Positions 44,919 through 54,352 are shown, counted from the first letter of the stretch. The stretch: DNA of 64,000 nucleotides from Vampirovibrio chlorellavorus (GCA_003149345.1 QFWI01000008.1:1-64000), one strand, 5' to 3'. The notes: generated from the letters alone by a model not told the origin. Program-made: numbers and translations.

Positions 44919-45833
44919 TTAGCGCAATCCGACGAGGCGATCAACCCCAAGCTGGATGGCCTGTTCGCTAAAGCCGTGCTGCTTGAGAATGATGGATAAC
45001 TCCAGCGGATGCCCGCCCTGGCGCATGTTCTCCTGCAACCAAACCTGCCACTGCGCCGGAAGCTCTGGCTTATCAACAGGTACGTTTTTGTCCAACAGAT
45101 GCTTGGCCAACACGGCGTCCATGCGCCCTTCGTTAATCAGGTGCTGAACCACGGCGTGGCCGGATCGGGGCACCGGGAACAATTGGCAATTGGGCAAAGC
45201 CCCATAACGGTGGGCGTGCAACACGTCCAGATTGACCGATTCCGGGGCGTCGGCATCCGGCTGGGTGCCAAAAATCACCCGCAAATCACACTGGGATTGC
45301 CGCGCTTGATAGAACCGGGGCAGATCCGCATACAGGGAGGGCGGCGGGTGGTCGTGTAAATCCAGCATTACTCGCAGCCAGCGTCGATCGTGATAGGTCA
45401 GGGCTTGCTTCACGTCCAGAAAGGACAAGGGCCCAAAGGCCACGATGCGCTTCACCTTGAGCAAAATGCCAAACAGAATGGCCGCATAGGCTCCCATGGA
45501 CTGCCCGATGGTGATGACATGACTGGGCTGGATCCGGGCGATGAGCTGTTGCAGGCTGTCAGCCACTTCGTCCACGTGATTGCCCAACCCCGGAATGGGC
45601 CGGTGATACCAACTGTTGGTGCAGTCCCGCACCAATATGCGGTTAAATACTTTTTGGGTAGTGGCTTCCAGCTTTTTGACCCGCCCGTAAAAATCGAAGG
45701 CGGGACGCTGTTCCCAGTTTACAAAGCCAAAGCTGATCAGCAACGGCTGTCCGGGATGGATCTGATCTACCAACACGGAGGCCTCGGTTTGTTCCACCCG
45801 ATCATTGGTCAGCGGGGTCACGGAGATCATCAC
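44919..45833 (-). CDS. Alpha/beta-hydrolase-fold protein
   Basis: This 304-aa protein has nucleophile elbow GQSMGAYAAI (Ser ~108), a preceding oxyanion region RDCTNSWYHR, a probable Asp in RVIFGTQPDAD, and a late His in PRSGHAVVQHL, fitting a serine hydrolase triad. The WYHRPIPGLGNHVDEVADSL stretch resembles fungal/bacterial esterase-like proteins of unknown substrate. It is monocistronic, converging with clpB-flbD. Confidence 0.75.
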   Translation of the reverse strand: MMISVTPLTNDRVEQTEASVLVDQIHPGQPLLISFGFVNWEQRPAFDFYGRVKKLEATTQKVFNRILVRDCTNSWYHRPIPGLGNHVDEVADSLQQLIARIQPSHVITIGQSMGAYAAILFGILLKVKRIVAFGPLSFLDVKQALTYHDRRWLRVMLDLHDHPPPSLYADLPRFYQARQSQCDLRVIFGTQPDADAPESVNLDVLHAHRYGALPNCQLFPVPRSGHAVVQHLINEGRMDAVLAKHLLDKNVPVDKPELPAQWQVWLQENMRQGGHPLELSIILKQHGFSEQAIQLGVDRLVGLR

Positions 45834-45931
45834 TTACAGGGCTCACTCAGTGTTGTAGCAGATCTGGACGAAGACGGCGAGTCTACTACAGCCTCTGCAA
45901 TTCAAGTGTTTTTTTATTGTAATATATAAAT

Positions 45932-46498
45932 TTAAGCCCAGGGTAGGTAGGCTGGCCCTGACATCACCGCTTCAAATCTTTCGTCTTCTGTTAAAAACCT
46001 GGGCCTGTTCTCAACGAACATGGTATGGATTAGATCTTCCCAAAAATTATTGTTTGTTTGTTCATCTTTACGCATAGAATTTGCAAACAAAGTAGCGATT
46101 GGGGCACCCACAAAACCAGCCAATGCGCCTATTTTCGACGCTGTGGTTGGGTCGATTATTGAGATGGCGGCGGCCGTAGCACCTGCTCCAGAAACAAGCC
46201 AAGTGACCGTACTTCTGATGGCTTCAGCCTTTCCAGCCTTTTTCTTTGCAAATTCATACTTTTGCAGCGCTTTTTTTCGGGTGTCGCTAGAAACATTTGG
46301 GTCTGCAAGCAGTTGTAAAAATTCATGCTCGATTTTTTTAAAATCTTTTTCCGCAGTGCTGGGAATGTTCCCTTGAAATTTAAAAGAATCTCCGGCCTTG
46401 GCATTTTTGTTTTCCGCTACAGGCTTTGAGAGGGAGGTATAAGTATGATGGATTACAGATTTATGCAGTGATTGGCTAGGTTGAGTTTTGATAAGCAT
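45932..46498 (-). CDS. Lineage-specific hypothetical protein
   Basis: This 188-aa, AT-richer gene has a Ser/Lys-rich N-terminus with SFKFQGN (about 37-43), a charged helix region, and a hydrophobic hairpin VTWLVSGAGATAAAISII / IGALAGFVGAPIATLFAN (about 103-145). The C-terminus is acidic. No signal peptide or known family is seen. It is divergent from the next gene with ~110 bp between. Confidence 0.5.
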   Translation of the reverse strand: MLIKTQPSQSLHKSVIHHTYTSLSKPVAENKNAKAGDSFKFQGNIPSTAEKDFKKIEHEFLQLLADPNVSSDTRKKALQKYEFAKKKAGKAEAIRSTVTWLVSGAGATAAAISIIDPTTASKIGALAGFVGAPIATLFANSMRKDEQTNNNFWEDLIHTMFVENRPRFLTEDERFEAVMSGPAYLPWA

Positions 46499-46610
46499 TT
46501 AAATATTTCCTGACTTGATATGATTAGTATTAGGGCGTATATTCAGGAGGTGAGAAAATTACAATAATATTTATTTCTAACTATCAATAGAAACCTTGGA
46601 CTGAATCAAA

Positions 46611-46937
46611 ATGCTGTTTCCTGTTATGCAACCTATTTTTCCTTATCAAATGGGTATTAAATTTGTTCCTCATCAAATGACGCCTTACCAAAATATTACG
46701 TTACAGATTTTGAAAGATCAAAAACGAGGATCCGCTTATGATAAGGCGTTTACAAGGAATGACAACGTAATAAATTTAATCAAGGAGATTGAAAAAGATT
46801 TTCTTGAAATTAAAAGCAATCAAAACAAGTTACAACAAGCAGTCTGGTCACTCCAAGCCTCGGGTCAGCCTTTGAGAATGTCAATGGGAGGACGGAGTTA
46901 CGGGGATGTTCATAAAGGGACTCTCTTAGGATTCTAG
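46611..46937 (+). CDS. Small hypothetical protein
   Basis: This 108-aa, AT-rich gene has an N-terminus rich in Pro, Met and aromatics, then a helical, charged centre (NVINLIKEIEKDFLEIKSNQNKLQQAVW) that may form a coiled coil. Its stop overlaps the 3' end of trmD by 12 bp. No family is recognised. Composition differs from neighbours, suggesting it and its divergent partner were gained together. Confidence 0.5.
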   Translation: MLFPVMQPIFPYQMGIKFVPHQMTPYQNITLQILKDQKRGSAYDKAFTRNDNVINLIKEIEKDFLEIKSNQNKLQQAVWSLQASGQPLRMSMGGRSYGDVHKGTLLGF

Positions 46938-47606
46938 CAGATCCGGGCGCAGGCGGCGGGTACGCTCCAGCGCTTGCGCTTTGCGCCATTGCTCAATGGC
47001 CGCATGGTTTCCGCTGAGCAGTACCTCGGGCACCTTCAGGCCCTTGTATTCAGCGGGGCGGGTGAAGTGGGGATAATCCAGCAGGCCATCATAAAAAGAA
47101 TCCGCCTCTACGGAGGTAAACTTTTGCACCGCCCCCGGCAGTAGACGGGTCACGGCATCCACGATGCTCAAAGCGGGCAATTCGCCGCCGGTCAGCACGT
47201 AATCGCCAATAGAAACCTCCTCCATTTCAGGAATCAAGGTTTTGATGCGCTCATCAAAGCCTTCATAGTGTCCGCAGAAAAGAACCACGTGCTGGGCCTC
47301 ACTCAACTCCAGGGCGAAGCGGTGATCAAAGCGTCGCCCGGTGGGCGTGGTCATCAATACCCGGGCCGGTTGCTGAAGTGGCAACAGGCTTTCATAAGCG
47401 CTTTCCAGGGGCTGACAGGTCAAGACCATGCCACTGCCGCCACCAAAGGGGGAATCATCCACCTTGCGATGGACATCCGTGCTGAAGTCCCGAAAATTAA
47501 TGGCCTCAATGGATACCACACCTTTTTGACGGGCTCGGCCTACAATACTGGCCGACACGTAGGCTTCAATGACTTCCGGGAACAGGGTGAGAATGCTGAA
47601 CTTCAT
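46926..47606 (-). CDS. trmD: tRNA (guanine-N1)-methyltransferase
   Basis: It methylates G37 of tRNAs to prevent +1 frameshifting. It is 226 aa and full length: ILTLFPEVIEAY, DSPFGGGSGMV, CGHYEGFDERI and SIGDYVLTGGELPAL form the SAM-binding trefoil knot. It lies 11 bp after rimM in the classical ylqD-rimM-trmD order. Confidence 0.97.
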   Translation of the reverse strand: MKFSILTLFPEVIEAYVSASIVGRARQKGVVSIEAINFRDFSTDVHRKVDDSPFGGGSGMVLTCQPLESAYESLLPLQQPARVLMTTPTGRRFDHRFALELSEAQHVVLFCGHYEGFDERIKTLIPEMEEVSIGDYVLTGGELPALSIVDAVTRLLPGAVQKFTSVEADSFYDGLLDYPHFTRPAEYKGLKVPEVLLSGNHAAIEQWRKAQALERTRRLRPDLLES

Positions 47607-47617
47607 GGGCTGTGGCG

Positions 47618-48181
47618 CTACTGCTCCAATCGATCCGCAGTCACCGGTTCGGTGGCCATCGACAGGAAATCACTGAGCAAATCAATGGACACCGTCCGCT
47701 GTTCCAGGTTCACTTCCGGGAAAAAGCGATGGATAAAAGGAATGACCACGGTTTCCTCGCTGTCCTCAATCTGGATTTCCAGAAAGTCTGAGCCGCTGGA
47801 TGAAAGCAGGTCTTTGACTTTGCCGCGCACTCGCCCGTTCTGGGCATCCACCACGGTCAAGCCAATCAAGTCATCGGCCCAGAATTCATTCTCATCCGGT
47901 TTAGGCAAAGCGTCCCGGTTGGCGAACACGGTGCTTCCGACCAGCGGCTCGACCGCATTCCGGTTGTCCACCCCCTCCAGGCTGATCACCAGCAAGGGGC
48001 CTTGTTCCCGGACGGACTGTATGGCGTAGTGGAGATGCTCGCCGGTCTTGTGGTGTTTGAGGGTCAGTTTTTGCCTGGCTTTGGCCCAAGCCGGATTTTC
48101 CGAGGTGGGGCGCACTTTGATGTCGCCACGCACCCCGTGGCAGCCAATAATTTTGCCGACCCGAACCAGCTGATCGTCCAT
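47618..48181 (-). CDS. rimM: 16S rRNA maturation factor RimM
   Basis: It assists 30S subunit head maturation around S19. Features across 187 aa: VGKIIGCHGVRGDIKV (N-terminal beta-barrel), EFWADDLIGLTVV and the PRC-barrel end FLEIQI-ETVVIPFIHRFFPEVN. It starts 3 bp after ylqD ends and is followed by trmD. Confidence 0.96.
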   Translation of the reverse strand: MDDQLVRVGKIIGCHGVRGDIKVRPTSENPAWAKARQKLTLKHHKTGEHLHYAIQSVREQGPLLVISLEGVDNRNAVEPLVGSTVFANRDALPKPDENEFWADDLIGLTVVDAQNGRVRGKVKDLLSSSGSDFLEIQIEDSEETVVIPFIHRFFPEVNLEQRTVSIDLLSDFLSMATEPVTADRLEQ

Positions 48182-48184
48182 CGG

Positions 48185-48658
48185 CTAGCCGGTGATGGCC
48201 GTGATCACGCCATCTTCCACCAGAATTTCAGCGTTTTGCAGGCGGTCATACAAGTTGTCGCCAACCCGTAATTCCACGGTGTTTTCCAGCATGCCGGTCA
48301 CGATAAACTGGCCGTTTTCAATGTTGTCCAGGTTACCCAGTTCCGAGGAAATCTGCATTTTAACGGAAGCCATCTGGCTGCGTTTTTGCTGCGCTTCCTG
48401 GTTCAGTTGTTGTAATTGGGCTTGCACATTTTGACCTTGCTGGGCCACTTTTTCCAGTTGTTGCAGGGAATACTGGTACTGCGCTTCCAGCTGCTGCATT
48501 TGGGTATCAATCAGTTTCAGCTCGTTGTCCAGTTCGCTTTTGGCCCGGGTGCGGAAATTGTCGGTTACCTTGGTTTTTACGGTCACCTGGCGTTTGAGTT
48601 GAATGCTGGCTTGGGATGTCATGGGAGCCTCAGTTGCTTTTTCCATCATGGCTTGCAT
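48185..48658 (-). CDS. ylqD: YlqD-family protein
   Basis: This 157-aa protein has a long coiled-coil (about 20-100: KSELDNELKLIDTQMQQLEAQY-like heptads) and a short beta C-terminus with VGDNLYDRLQNAEILVEDGVI. Coiled coil and position directly before rimM match Bacillus and cyanobacterial YlqD. Its function is unknown. The ATG at MMEKATEA is an alternative start. Confidence 0.8.
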   Translation of the reverse strand: MQAMMEKATEAPMTSQASIQLKRQVTVKTKVTDNFRTRAKSELDNELKLIDTQMQQLEAQYQYSLQQLEKVAQQGQNVQAQLQQLNQEAQQKRSQMASVKMQISSELGNLDNIENGQFIVTGMLENTVELRVGDNLYDRLQNAEILVEDGVITAITG

Positions 48659-48852
48659 CGTGGTAAAACCTTTTTACAATAATTCAGTCCATTCTACCAG
48701 AAGCCGGACGGAAAATGGGCACTGCCTCCCTGTCAATCAAATCGCGGGGCTGCGGTTGATGATGCCCCGTCGTTGTGCCAGAATGAAATCGACAGTTTTA
48801 TATTCCACGATCCAAAATCCCCTTGCACCGCCCCAATCAAAGGCCTTTCGCT

Positions 48853-49230
48853 ATGACTAATATCACCGTTCTGTACTCTAAAATTCACCGGGCCACGGTT
48901 ACCGATGCCCAATTGCACTACGAAGGCAGCCTGACCATTGATCATCACCTGATGCAACTGGCCGGATTGGTGGAGTACCAGCAAATTGATGTTTATAACA
49001 TCACCAATGGCGAGCGTTTTACCACTTACGCCATTATAGGGGAGCCTCATACCGGAATTATTCAGGTCAACGGGGCGGCGGCCCACAAGGCCCGCACCGG
49101 GGATCTCATCATCATTGCCTCCTATGCCAACATTCCACAATCCGAAGGCCCCTTGTGGAAACCCAAGCTGGTGTTTGTGGACCGGGACAACAAGCCCTCT
49201 GCCAACAAACCGGCCATGTTACCGGTTTAA
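48853..49230 (+). CDS. panD: Aspartate 1-decarboxylase
   Basis: It makes beta-alanine for pantothenate/CoA synthesis using a self-generated pyruvoyl group. It is 125 aa from ATG 48,853: SKIHRATVTDAQLHYEGSLTID contains the G-S processing site; then NITNGERFTTYAI, NGAAAHKARTGDLIIIASYA. A TTG at 48,823 would add ten non-family residues. It is monocistronic and followed by a long palindrome. Confidence 0.96.
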   Translation: MTNITVLYSKIHRATVTDAQLHYEGSLTIDHHLMQLAGLVEYQQIDVYNITNGERFTTYAIIGEPHTGIIQVNGAAAHKARTGDLIIIASYANIPQSEGPLWKPKLVFVDRDNKPSANKPAMLPV

Positions 49231-49239
49231 CAGAAAAGC

Positions 49240-49402
49240 GTTACCCCCAACGAGCCGTCTGGCGGATTTTTGCAGTTCAATTTCTTCAAAGAATTAGAGG
49301 AATGCTCTGTCCAAGGCTTCCTTCGCTTTTTCTATAATAAGCAAACTATTTGAACAAAAATCCGCCCCAAAAAAATCTGTCAAAAAACTCGTTGGGGGTA
49401 AC
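49240..49402. repeat. 163-bp nested palindrome after panD
   Basis: Outer arms GTTACCCCCAACGAG (49,240-49,254) and its exact inverse (49,388-49,402) enclose inner arms GGCGGATTTTTG (49,261-49,272) and CAAAAATCCGCC (49,355-49,366), plus GTTCAA/TTGAAC. It lies between convergent panD and the oxidoreductase, so it could be a bidirectional terminator or a small non-autonomous mobile repeat. Its arms do not match the 51,593 family. Confidence 0.8.
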
Positions 49403-49413
49403 ACCGGCTTAGA

Positions 49414-50946
49414 TTAACAACGGGTCGGACTGCTGCGATGGGGGATCGCTGCCGCAATGGCCTCATCGGCTTTGAGCAAAGCGCTGGACTGTAATTGTTC
49501 CTCGCTCCAGGTGGGTCTGCCTTCAATAAGCAAGGGGCGGCCCTGGCGTTGGGTTAACACGCCCTGTACGCTGGCGATGTCCTGGGTGGCCACCTGTACA
49601 AGGGTGTTTTCGGATTGGCAGGCCAGCGCCGCGGCGATCCCCAGCCCTTCCCCCAATAAGGCGTTATGCTGCACAATTCGCCCCGTGCCCTGTCCTATGG
49701 GGGAATATCCAGCGGAGCGACTGACGAAAGCGAAATTTTGAATGGCGTTGGTGGCTGGTAAGGTCACGCCCAGCCCCACGTTGAAGATGGGTTTGGGTAA
49801 ATGCTCGTTGGGATAGCGTTGCCACAGTTGGGTGCCTCGCAAATCCAGCCAGTACGAGAATGTACCAATGGCTTTCTCGGGAGAAACACCGCCCTCAATC
49901 GCCTGGCGGGCAGTCAGGGTTTCCCGGGACAGCATGTTCAGGGTTTGTCGAACGTAAAGCTCGGCGGGAGGAATGACCGCAACTTCAGGAAACGGGCCTT
50001 GCTCCCTCAAGTATCGTTCAAAGTGCCGCATTTCCTGTTGCAGGATGGCCGGGGTGGGGCCGCCTTGGGATAAGGCAATTAGGCCTTCAAAGTCCAGATC
50101 CAGCGCTTTGACTTGGGCCACCAGCCCATTAAAGCCCAGGCTGCCATCGCTGAGTCGAGAAACGTTCCCCCCATCAATGAAAAGATCGGCTGTTGGGTAA
50201 CTGGCCGCTGCGCCATGTCGCCAGATATGGTAGTCAATGCCAATCACGGGATTCAGAATGTCCAGATAGTCCTGATCGGGCGGGGCGAAGGTGGGGCGGG
50301 TGAGATATTCGGCTCGGAGTTCCGGGGGGTGATAGGGCAAGGCTTCTTCCAGGATGCCGGGGAGATCGGGATTTTGGCGTAGCCGGGCTTCAAAGGCCTG
50401 AAAGGCTTCCACGGAGACGCCGGTGATGCGGAAGACCGGAGAAACGCCCAAAAAGTCCTGATCCGGTCCTAAAATCCCGCCCAAGCCTTCAATATAGGGC
50501 AAGCCCAGTGAGCGGGCCACATCCGCATCGGGGGTGGCATCAATCACCACAGTGGGATGAATGACTTCAGCCGAGCCATCGGGGTGGCTGAGGGTGACTT
50601 GCTCAGGAAATCCCTTCTTGTTGAGGGTGAGCTGAGTTTCCACTCCGCTGATCACCCTGACATTTGCTTCAGTCAGCATTGCTTGCAATACGGTATGGGC
50701 TTTGTCCGGGTTTAAGGCCACCCGAATGAAACCACAGCGGTCTAAAAATTCCTGAAACAGCCCGCACAGCAGATCGGGGGTGATATCCATGTAAGACAAT
50801 CCACCCCGCACGGAAAGACCGCCCAGGGGGCCAGTGCTACGCCGGGCCAACATGGTCACGGCTCCAGCTCGACTGGCTGAAACCGCCGTTAGAATGCTTT
50901 CCACCTCATCCCCAACCACCAGCACCTGGCATGGCGTCTCGTTCAT
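49414..50946 (-). CDS. FAD-dependent oxidoreductase
   Basis: This 510-aa FAD_oxidored-type protein has an N-terminal Rossmann unit (VLVVGDEVESILTAVSASRAGA) in which the usual GxGxxG is weakened to GDEVES. Then come GPLGGLSVRGGLSY, TVVIDATPDADVA and a C-terminal SAGYSPIGQGTGRIVQ flavin segment. The substrate is unknown. The modified dinucleotide loop makes FAD binding less sure. The gene at 50,958 is 12 bp upstream and likely co-transcribed. Confidence 0.8.
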   Translation of the reverse strand: MNETPCQVLVVGDEVESILTAVSASRAGAVTMLARRSTGPLGGLSVRGGLSYMDITPDLLCGLFQEFLDRCGFIRVALNPDKAHTVLQAMLTEANVRVISGVETQLTLNKKGFPEQVTLSHPDGSAEVIHPTVVIDATPDADVARSLGLPYIEGLGGILGPDQDFLGVSPVFRITGVSVEAFQAFEARLRQNPDLPGILEEALPYHPPELRAEYLTRPTFAPPDQDYLDILNPVIGIDYHIWRHGAAASYPTADLFIDGGNVSRLSDGSLGFNGLVAQVKALDLDFEGLIALSQGGPTPAILQQEMRHFERYLREQGPFPEVAVIPPAELYVRQTLNMLSRETLTARQAIEGGVSPEKAIGTFSYWLDLRGTQLWQRYPNEHLPKPIFNVGLGVTLPATNAIQNFAFVSRSAGYSPIGQGTGRIVQHNALLGEGLGIAAALACQSENTLVQVATQDIASVQGVLTQRQGRPLLIEGRPTWSEEQLQSSALLKADEAIAAAIPHRSSPTRC

Positions 50947-50957
50947 GACGCGCCTGC

Positions 50958-51482
50958 CTATTGTCCGGGACTGGCCTGATTTTGCGGTTGCTTGAGCTGA
51001 TTCTTCAGCTCGTCAATTTCCAGGATGGGCGGGCCACTGGCTACTTCCAGTTCTCCCCAGTAGCCGGCTAAAAAGTAGGTGTCCCCTTGCTTGTAGAAGT
51101 AGTCAATGGCCCCGTAATCCACGGTGCCTGAGGCCGGATCGATGTAAGGCTGAATGCGGCTCTGCCACTTGACCTGCTCCATATTGGGAAAGAAGATGCG
51201 GCCTCGGCGGTAGCTGAACTTGGGGCTTTCTTCTTCCCCTTCCTTGCTCATGTCAAAGCCTTCCGGGATCTCCCCCTCTTCGTCGTCATGCTCATCGGAG
51301 GGCCGTTCAAGCGGGGCTTCCGGCGGGGTGTATAGCGGGTACTTCTCGTTAATGGCCAATTCCAGCTGGAAATCGACAAAGCTCATGGTCGTTTTCAGGT
51401 TCAGCACAAAGCTTTCTTCCAGAACCACCGTATCAAAACCGCCCCCAAATTCTGTGTAGTTGACCCGTTCCATCGTCCGCAC
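50958..51482 (-). CDS. Acidic hypothetical protein
   Basis: This 174-aa soluble protein has an acidic, disordered centre (DEHDDEEGEIPEGF) between two beta-rich parts. The C-terminal region DYGAIDYFYKQGDTYFLAGYWGELE is protein-like. No family is recognised. MERVNYTEF at 51,473 is a likely alternative start. Confidence 0.6.
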   Translation of the reverse strand: MRTMERVNYTEFGGGFDTVVLEESFVLNLKTTMSFVDFQLELAINEKYPLYTPPEAPLERPSDEHDDEEGEIPEGFDMSKEGEEESPKFSYRRGRIFFPNMEQVKWQSRIQPYIDPASGTVDYGAIDYFYKQGDTYFLAGYWGELEVASGPPILEIDELKNQLKQPQNQASPGQ

Positions 51483-51592
51483 CTTTATTCCGCAAAACTG
51501 TACCAGTTTCTATTATACGTGTTGCGGGCCGCTATGGGGGATTATAGGTTCAGCTCGCCGGCGGGTCGGTTCGCTTAACCGTTCGCTTAACC

Positions 51593-51740
51593 TTAGGTGG
51601 GGCTGCACTCACAACCCGTTTGTAACTGTTTGAGTACAGCGAGTTCAAAAAGAATGCCTGGCATACTTGCCATAAGCGCTCTCTATTTGTTTGAGCTGCA
51701 CGCAGTTTTACAAACGGGTTGTGAGTGCAGCCCCACCTAA
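51593..51740 (+). repeat. Palindromic dispersed repeat, copy 1
   Basis: Perfect 33-bp terminal arms (51,593-51,625 and 51,708-51,740). The conserved interior includes GTTTGAGTACAGCGAGTT and GAGCTGCACGCAGT, which form two mini hairpins. The right arm overlaps the stop of the minus-strand gene at 51,737. Copies 2 and 3 are at 54,353 and 62,515. Confidence 0.9.
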
Positions 51741-52210
51741 CCGTAGTACTTGAGGGTGAATTGTTTGTAGGCAATCATCCCGAAAATACCGACGGCAGGT
51801 AGGGCGTAGATAAAGCTGTCCACCTCAGTGGTCATAAAACGGGGCATAAACCGGGAATACAACCCACCAATGGTATGAATGTCCTGATAGGACAACCAGC
51901 CAAACAGCAAAAGGGCCAAAAGCCCCAAGGCAAACAGGCCCAGCCCGCCATTTTCATCTTCCATTTTCTGCCGAATCAGCACACCGGAAAGAAACGTGCT
52001 GAACAACAGCAAGGTGGGGGCCATCCAGTTTTCCGTGTAAAAGGTGCTTTGGGTAAAGAAGAACACGGCCCAGTTGACCATAATGACGGTCAGTACGGGC
52101 AGCAAAAAGAAGTAAATCAGGAGAAAGGCGCCTTTGACAAAGGAGGCCCAAAAGCCTTTGGCCGGGTCTTTCTCCGTCGGGTTGATCGCTGATTGTGACG
52201 TCCTCAACAA
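51737..52210 (-). CDS. Four-span membrane protein
   Basis: This 157-aa protein has four hydrophobic segments: AFLLIYFFLLPVLTVIMVNW, FYTENWMAPTLLLFSTFLSGVL, GLFALGLLALLLFGWL and the C-terminal FIYALPAVGIFGMIAY. No signature of a known family is seen. It is divergent from era; the promoter region 52,211-52,362 lies between them. Confidence 0.6.
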   Translation of the reverse strand: MLRTSQSAINPTEKDPAKGFWASFVKGAFLLIYFFLLPVLTVIMVNWAVFFFTQSTFYTENWMAPTLLLFSTFLSGVLIRQKMEDENGGLGLFALGLLALLLFGWLSYQDIHTIGGLYSRFMPRFMTTEVDSFIYALPAVGIFGMIAYKQFTLKYYG

Positions 52211-52362
52211 GCAAAGAACTCCTTCAGGATCGCATTTCTGTTGCGGGTATAATAATGTGCAAAGCGATCACTGCTGTTTTTTCTTAGTTCCTTATTCGGC
52301 ACTTTTCTAATCGACTTTAATTCAGTTTTTCAGTTCCCTTACTTAATTCAGGAATCCGTCTT

Positions 52363-53271
52363 ATGTTTCGTTCCGGTTTTGCCGCTCTACTGGGTCGGCC
52401 CAATGTGGGAAAATCCACGCTGCTCAACCGTTTGGTGGGTCAAAAAATAGCCATTACCAGCCCGGTGGCCCAAACCACCCGTCACCGCATCAAGGGCGTG
52501 GTCACCACGGAAAAGGGGCAAGTGGTATTTCTGGACACGCCCGGTTTTTCCAAACCCCTGGACAAATTGGGCACCTACTTGACCGATGAGAGCCTGGCCG
52601 CCTTATCGGAAGCGGATGTGTTCCTGATGGTGGTAGATGTGTCCCAGCCGCCGGGCAAAGGAGATGAGTGGGTGGCCACCCAGATTCGGGAGACTGGCAA
52701 GTTCGTCCTGCTGGTGCTGAATAAAAGCGATGTACTGAAAAACAAGCCCGTCAAGCTGTTGGCGCATCGCAAGGCCTACAACGAATTATTTACCGGTTAC
52801 CCCAAGGTCAAAGCTCTCAGTGTCTCTGCCAAAACCGGCAAAAATATGAGCGAATTGATTGAAACCATTATCCGTAAATTGCCGGAGGGCCCTGCCTATT
52901 ACCCGGAAGACGCTGTCACGGATCAGCGCTTGCGGGAAATTACCGCTGAAATTATTCGGGAAAAAGTCTTGCTGAACACCCGGGAGGAGATCCCCCACAG
53001 TGTGGCCGTGGGGATTGAGAGCTTTAACGAGAGCGATCCGGCCATTACCCACATTGAGGCCACCTTGTACGTGGATCAGAAGTCCCAAAAAGGCATTTTG
53101 ATTGGGCACGCGGGTAGCATGATCAGGGAAATCGGTACACAAGCCCGTTTGGAGATTGAAACCCTGCTGGAACAGAAAGTGCATCTGGCCCTGAACGTGA
53201 AACTGAAGGAGAACTGGCGCAAGGACAAGGTCTTCCTGAAATCGTTGGGATTGGCCCCACCAGAACAGTAA
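52363..53271 (+). CDS. era: GTPase Era
   Basis: This essential GTPase binds the 3' end of 16S rRNA during 30S assembly. It is 302 aa: G1 GRPNVGKST, G2 region TSPVAQTTRH, G3 DTPGF, G4 NKSD, SVSAKTG, then a KH domain near the C-terminus with ILIGHAGSMIREIG. All are canonical. Confidence 0.97.
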   Translation: MFRSGFAALLGRPNVGKSTLLNRLVGQKIAITSPVAQTTRHRIKGVVTTEKGQVVFLDTPGFSKPLDKLGTYLTDESLAALSEADVFLMVVDVSQPPGKGDEWVATQIRETGKFVLLVLNKSDVLKNKPVKLLAHRKAYNELFTGYPKVKALSVSAKTGKNMSELIETIIRKLPEGPAYYPEDAVTDQRLREITAEIIREKVLLNTREEIPHSVAVGIESFNESDPAITHIEATLYVDQKSQKGILIGHAGSMIREIGTQARLEIETLLEQKVHLALNVKLKENWRKDKVFLKSLGLAPPEQ

Positions 53272-53450
53272 CCCGCGCTTTTCAGCCATCTTTTCAGTGT
53301 TTTGCGACCTCTTTTTAATTAGTCTTTCTCGTCTTTCCGTTAAAATAAACAAAACTTTTCGGTTTGCGGGCGACAGCGCCACAACACCCTCCAGTGAAAT
53401 GCCCCGCCCGAATCATCCCCAGCCCACCGCACAAGCAAAGGAACCCGCTT

Positions 53451-54341
53451 ATGACTATTTTTACCATTCAACATGCTCAACGTTTTGTGGCTCCGGCCCT
53501 ATTGCTGGTGGGGCTGATTGCAGGAGGCGCTATGCCCCGGGCTTTGGCTGAAAACCTGCCGGGACAACCCAGCGTGGCACCAGCCATCAAGGCGGGTGGC
53601 ATCATGGCTTTGGACTTACCCGACAGTAGTGCCCAGTCGGTTTCTCTGGATATTGTCAAAGGGCGCTTTTCGGACTATTCGGTCGGACGCATTGTCCTGA
53701 CCGGTTCCGGTATTGACTTTCGCAACGGGACTTTACAGGGGCTCAAGGCCAACATTCTGGAAGGCGACTTTGATAACCTGCTGGTTGACAAGCTCTCCCT
53801 GGTCACCCCGGCCTTTGCCTTTGACACCATGCAGCTGTTAAACAACCGGGCCTTTGTGTTGTCACAGCCCGTGACGGCCCAGGTGAGCCTGGCTATCACC
53901 GAAGCTGGTATCAACCGCTTTTTGGCCAACCCTAAAACCCTGGGGAAAATTGAAAAATCCCTGCAAAAGCAAACCGGCGGCCTCAAGCTGATTACCTTTT
54001 CCAACCCCAATTTTAGCCTGTTGGGCGGTAACAAGGTTAAATTGAACCTAACGGGCGTGGTGGCCCAAGGCTTGGCGGTGCCGCTGGAAATGACCGGTAA
54101 GCTGGCCCTGCAAGGTGGGCAACTCAGCTTGCAAAACCTGCAAATGGCCTCGGGGGGGAATGACTTGAACCTGCCCATGGATGTCTCCAAAACCTTTCAG
54201 GACAAAATCAACGAACTGATTGACCTGAAGCGTCTGGGAAAAAACAGCATGGTTATTTACGCAGATAGCATGAAGGTTAGTGGCAAAACCCTGAATATTG
54301 ACGGCCACGCCACCCTGACCAAACTGCAATTCGGGGCTTAA
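53451..54341 (+). CDS. DUF2993 (LmeA-like) exported lipid-binding protein
   Basis: The 296 aa begin with a signal peptide (QRFVAPALLLVGLIAGGAMPRALA), followed by the DUF2993 fold: FSDYSVGRIVLTGSGIDF, NILEGDFDNLLVDKLSLVTPAFAF, VSLAITEAGINRFLANP and a VKLNLTGVVA beta pattern. The family is common in cyanobacteria and actinobacteria and is thought to bind phospholipids or glycolipids. Start ATG 53,451 has AAAGGAA upstream. Palindromic repeat copy 2 lies just after the stop. Confidence 0.85.
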   Translation: MTIFTIQHAQRFVAPALLLVGLIAGGAMPRALAENLPGQPSVAPAIKAGGIMALDLPDSSAQSVSLDIVKGRFSDYSVGRIVLTGSGIDFRNGTLQGLKANILEGDFDNLLVDKLSLVTPAFAFDTMQLLNNRAFVLSQPVTAQVSLAITEAGINRFLANPKTLGKIEKSLQKQTGGLKLITFSNPNFSLLGGNKVKLNLTGVVAQGLAVPLEMTGKLALQGGQLSLQNLQMASGGNDLNLPMDVSKTFQDKINELIDLKRLGKNSMVIYADSMKVSGKTLNIDGHATLTKLQFGA

Positions 54342-54352
54342 TTGAGACAATT

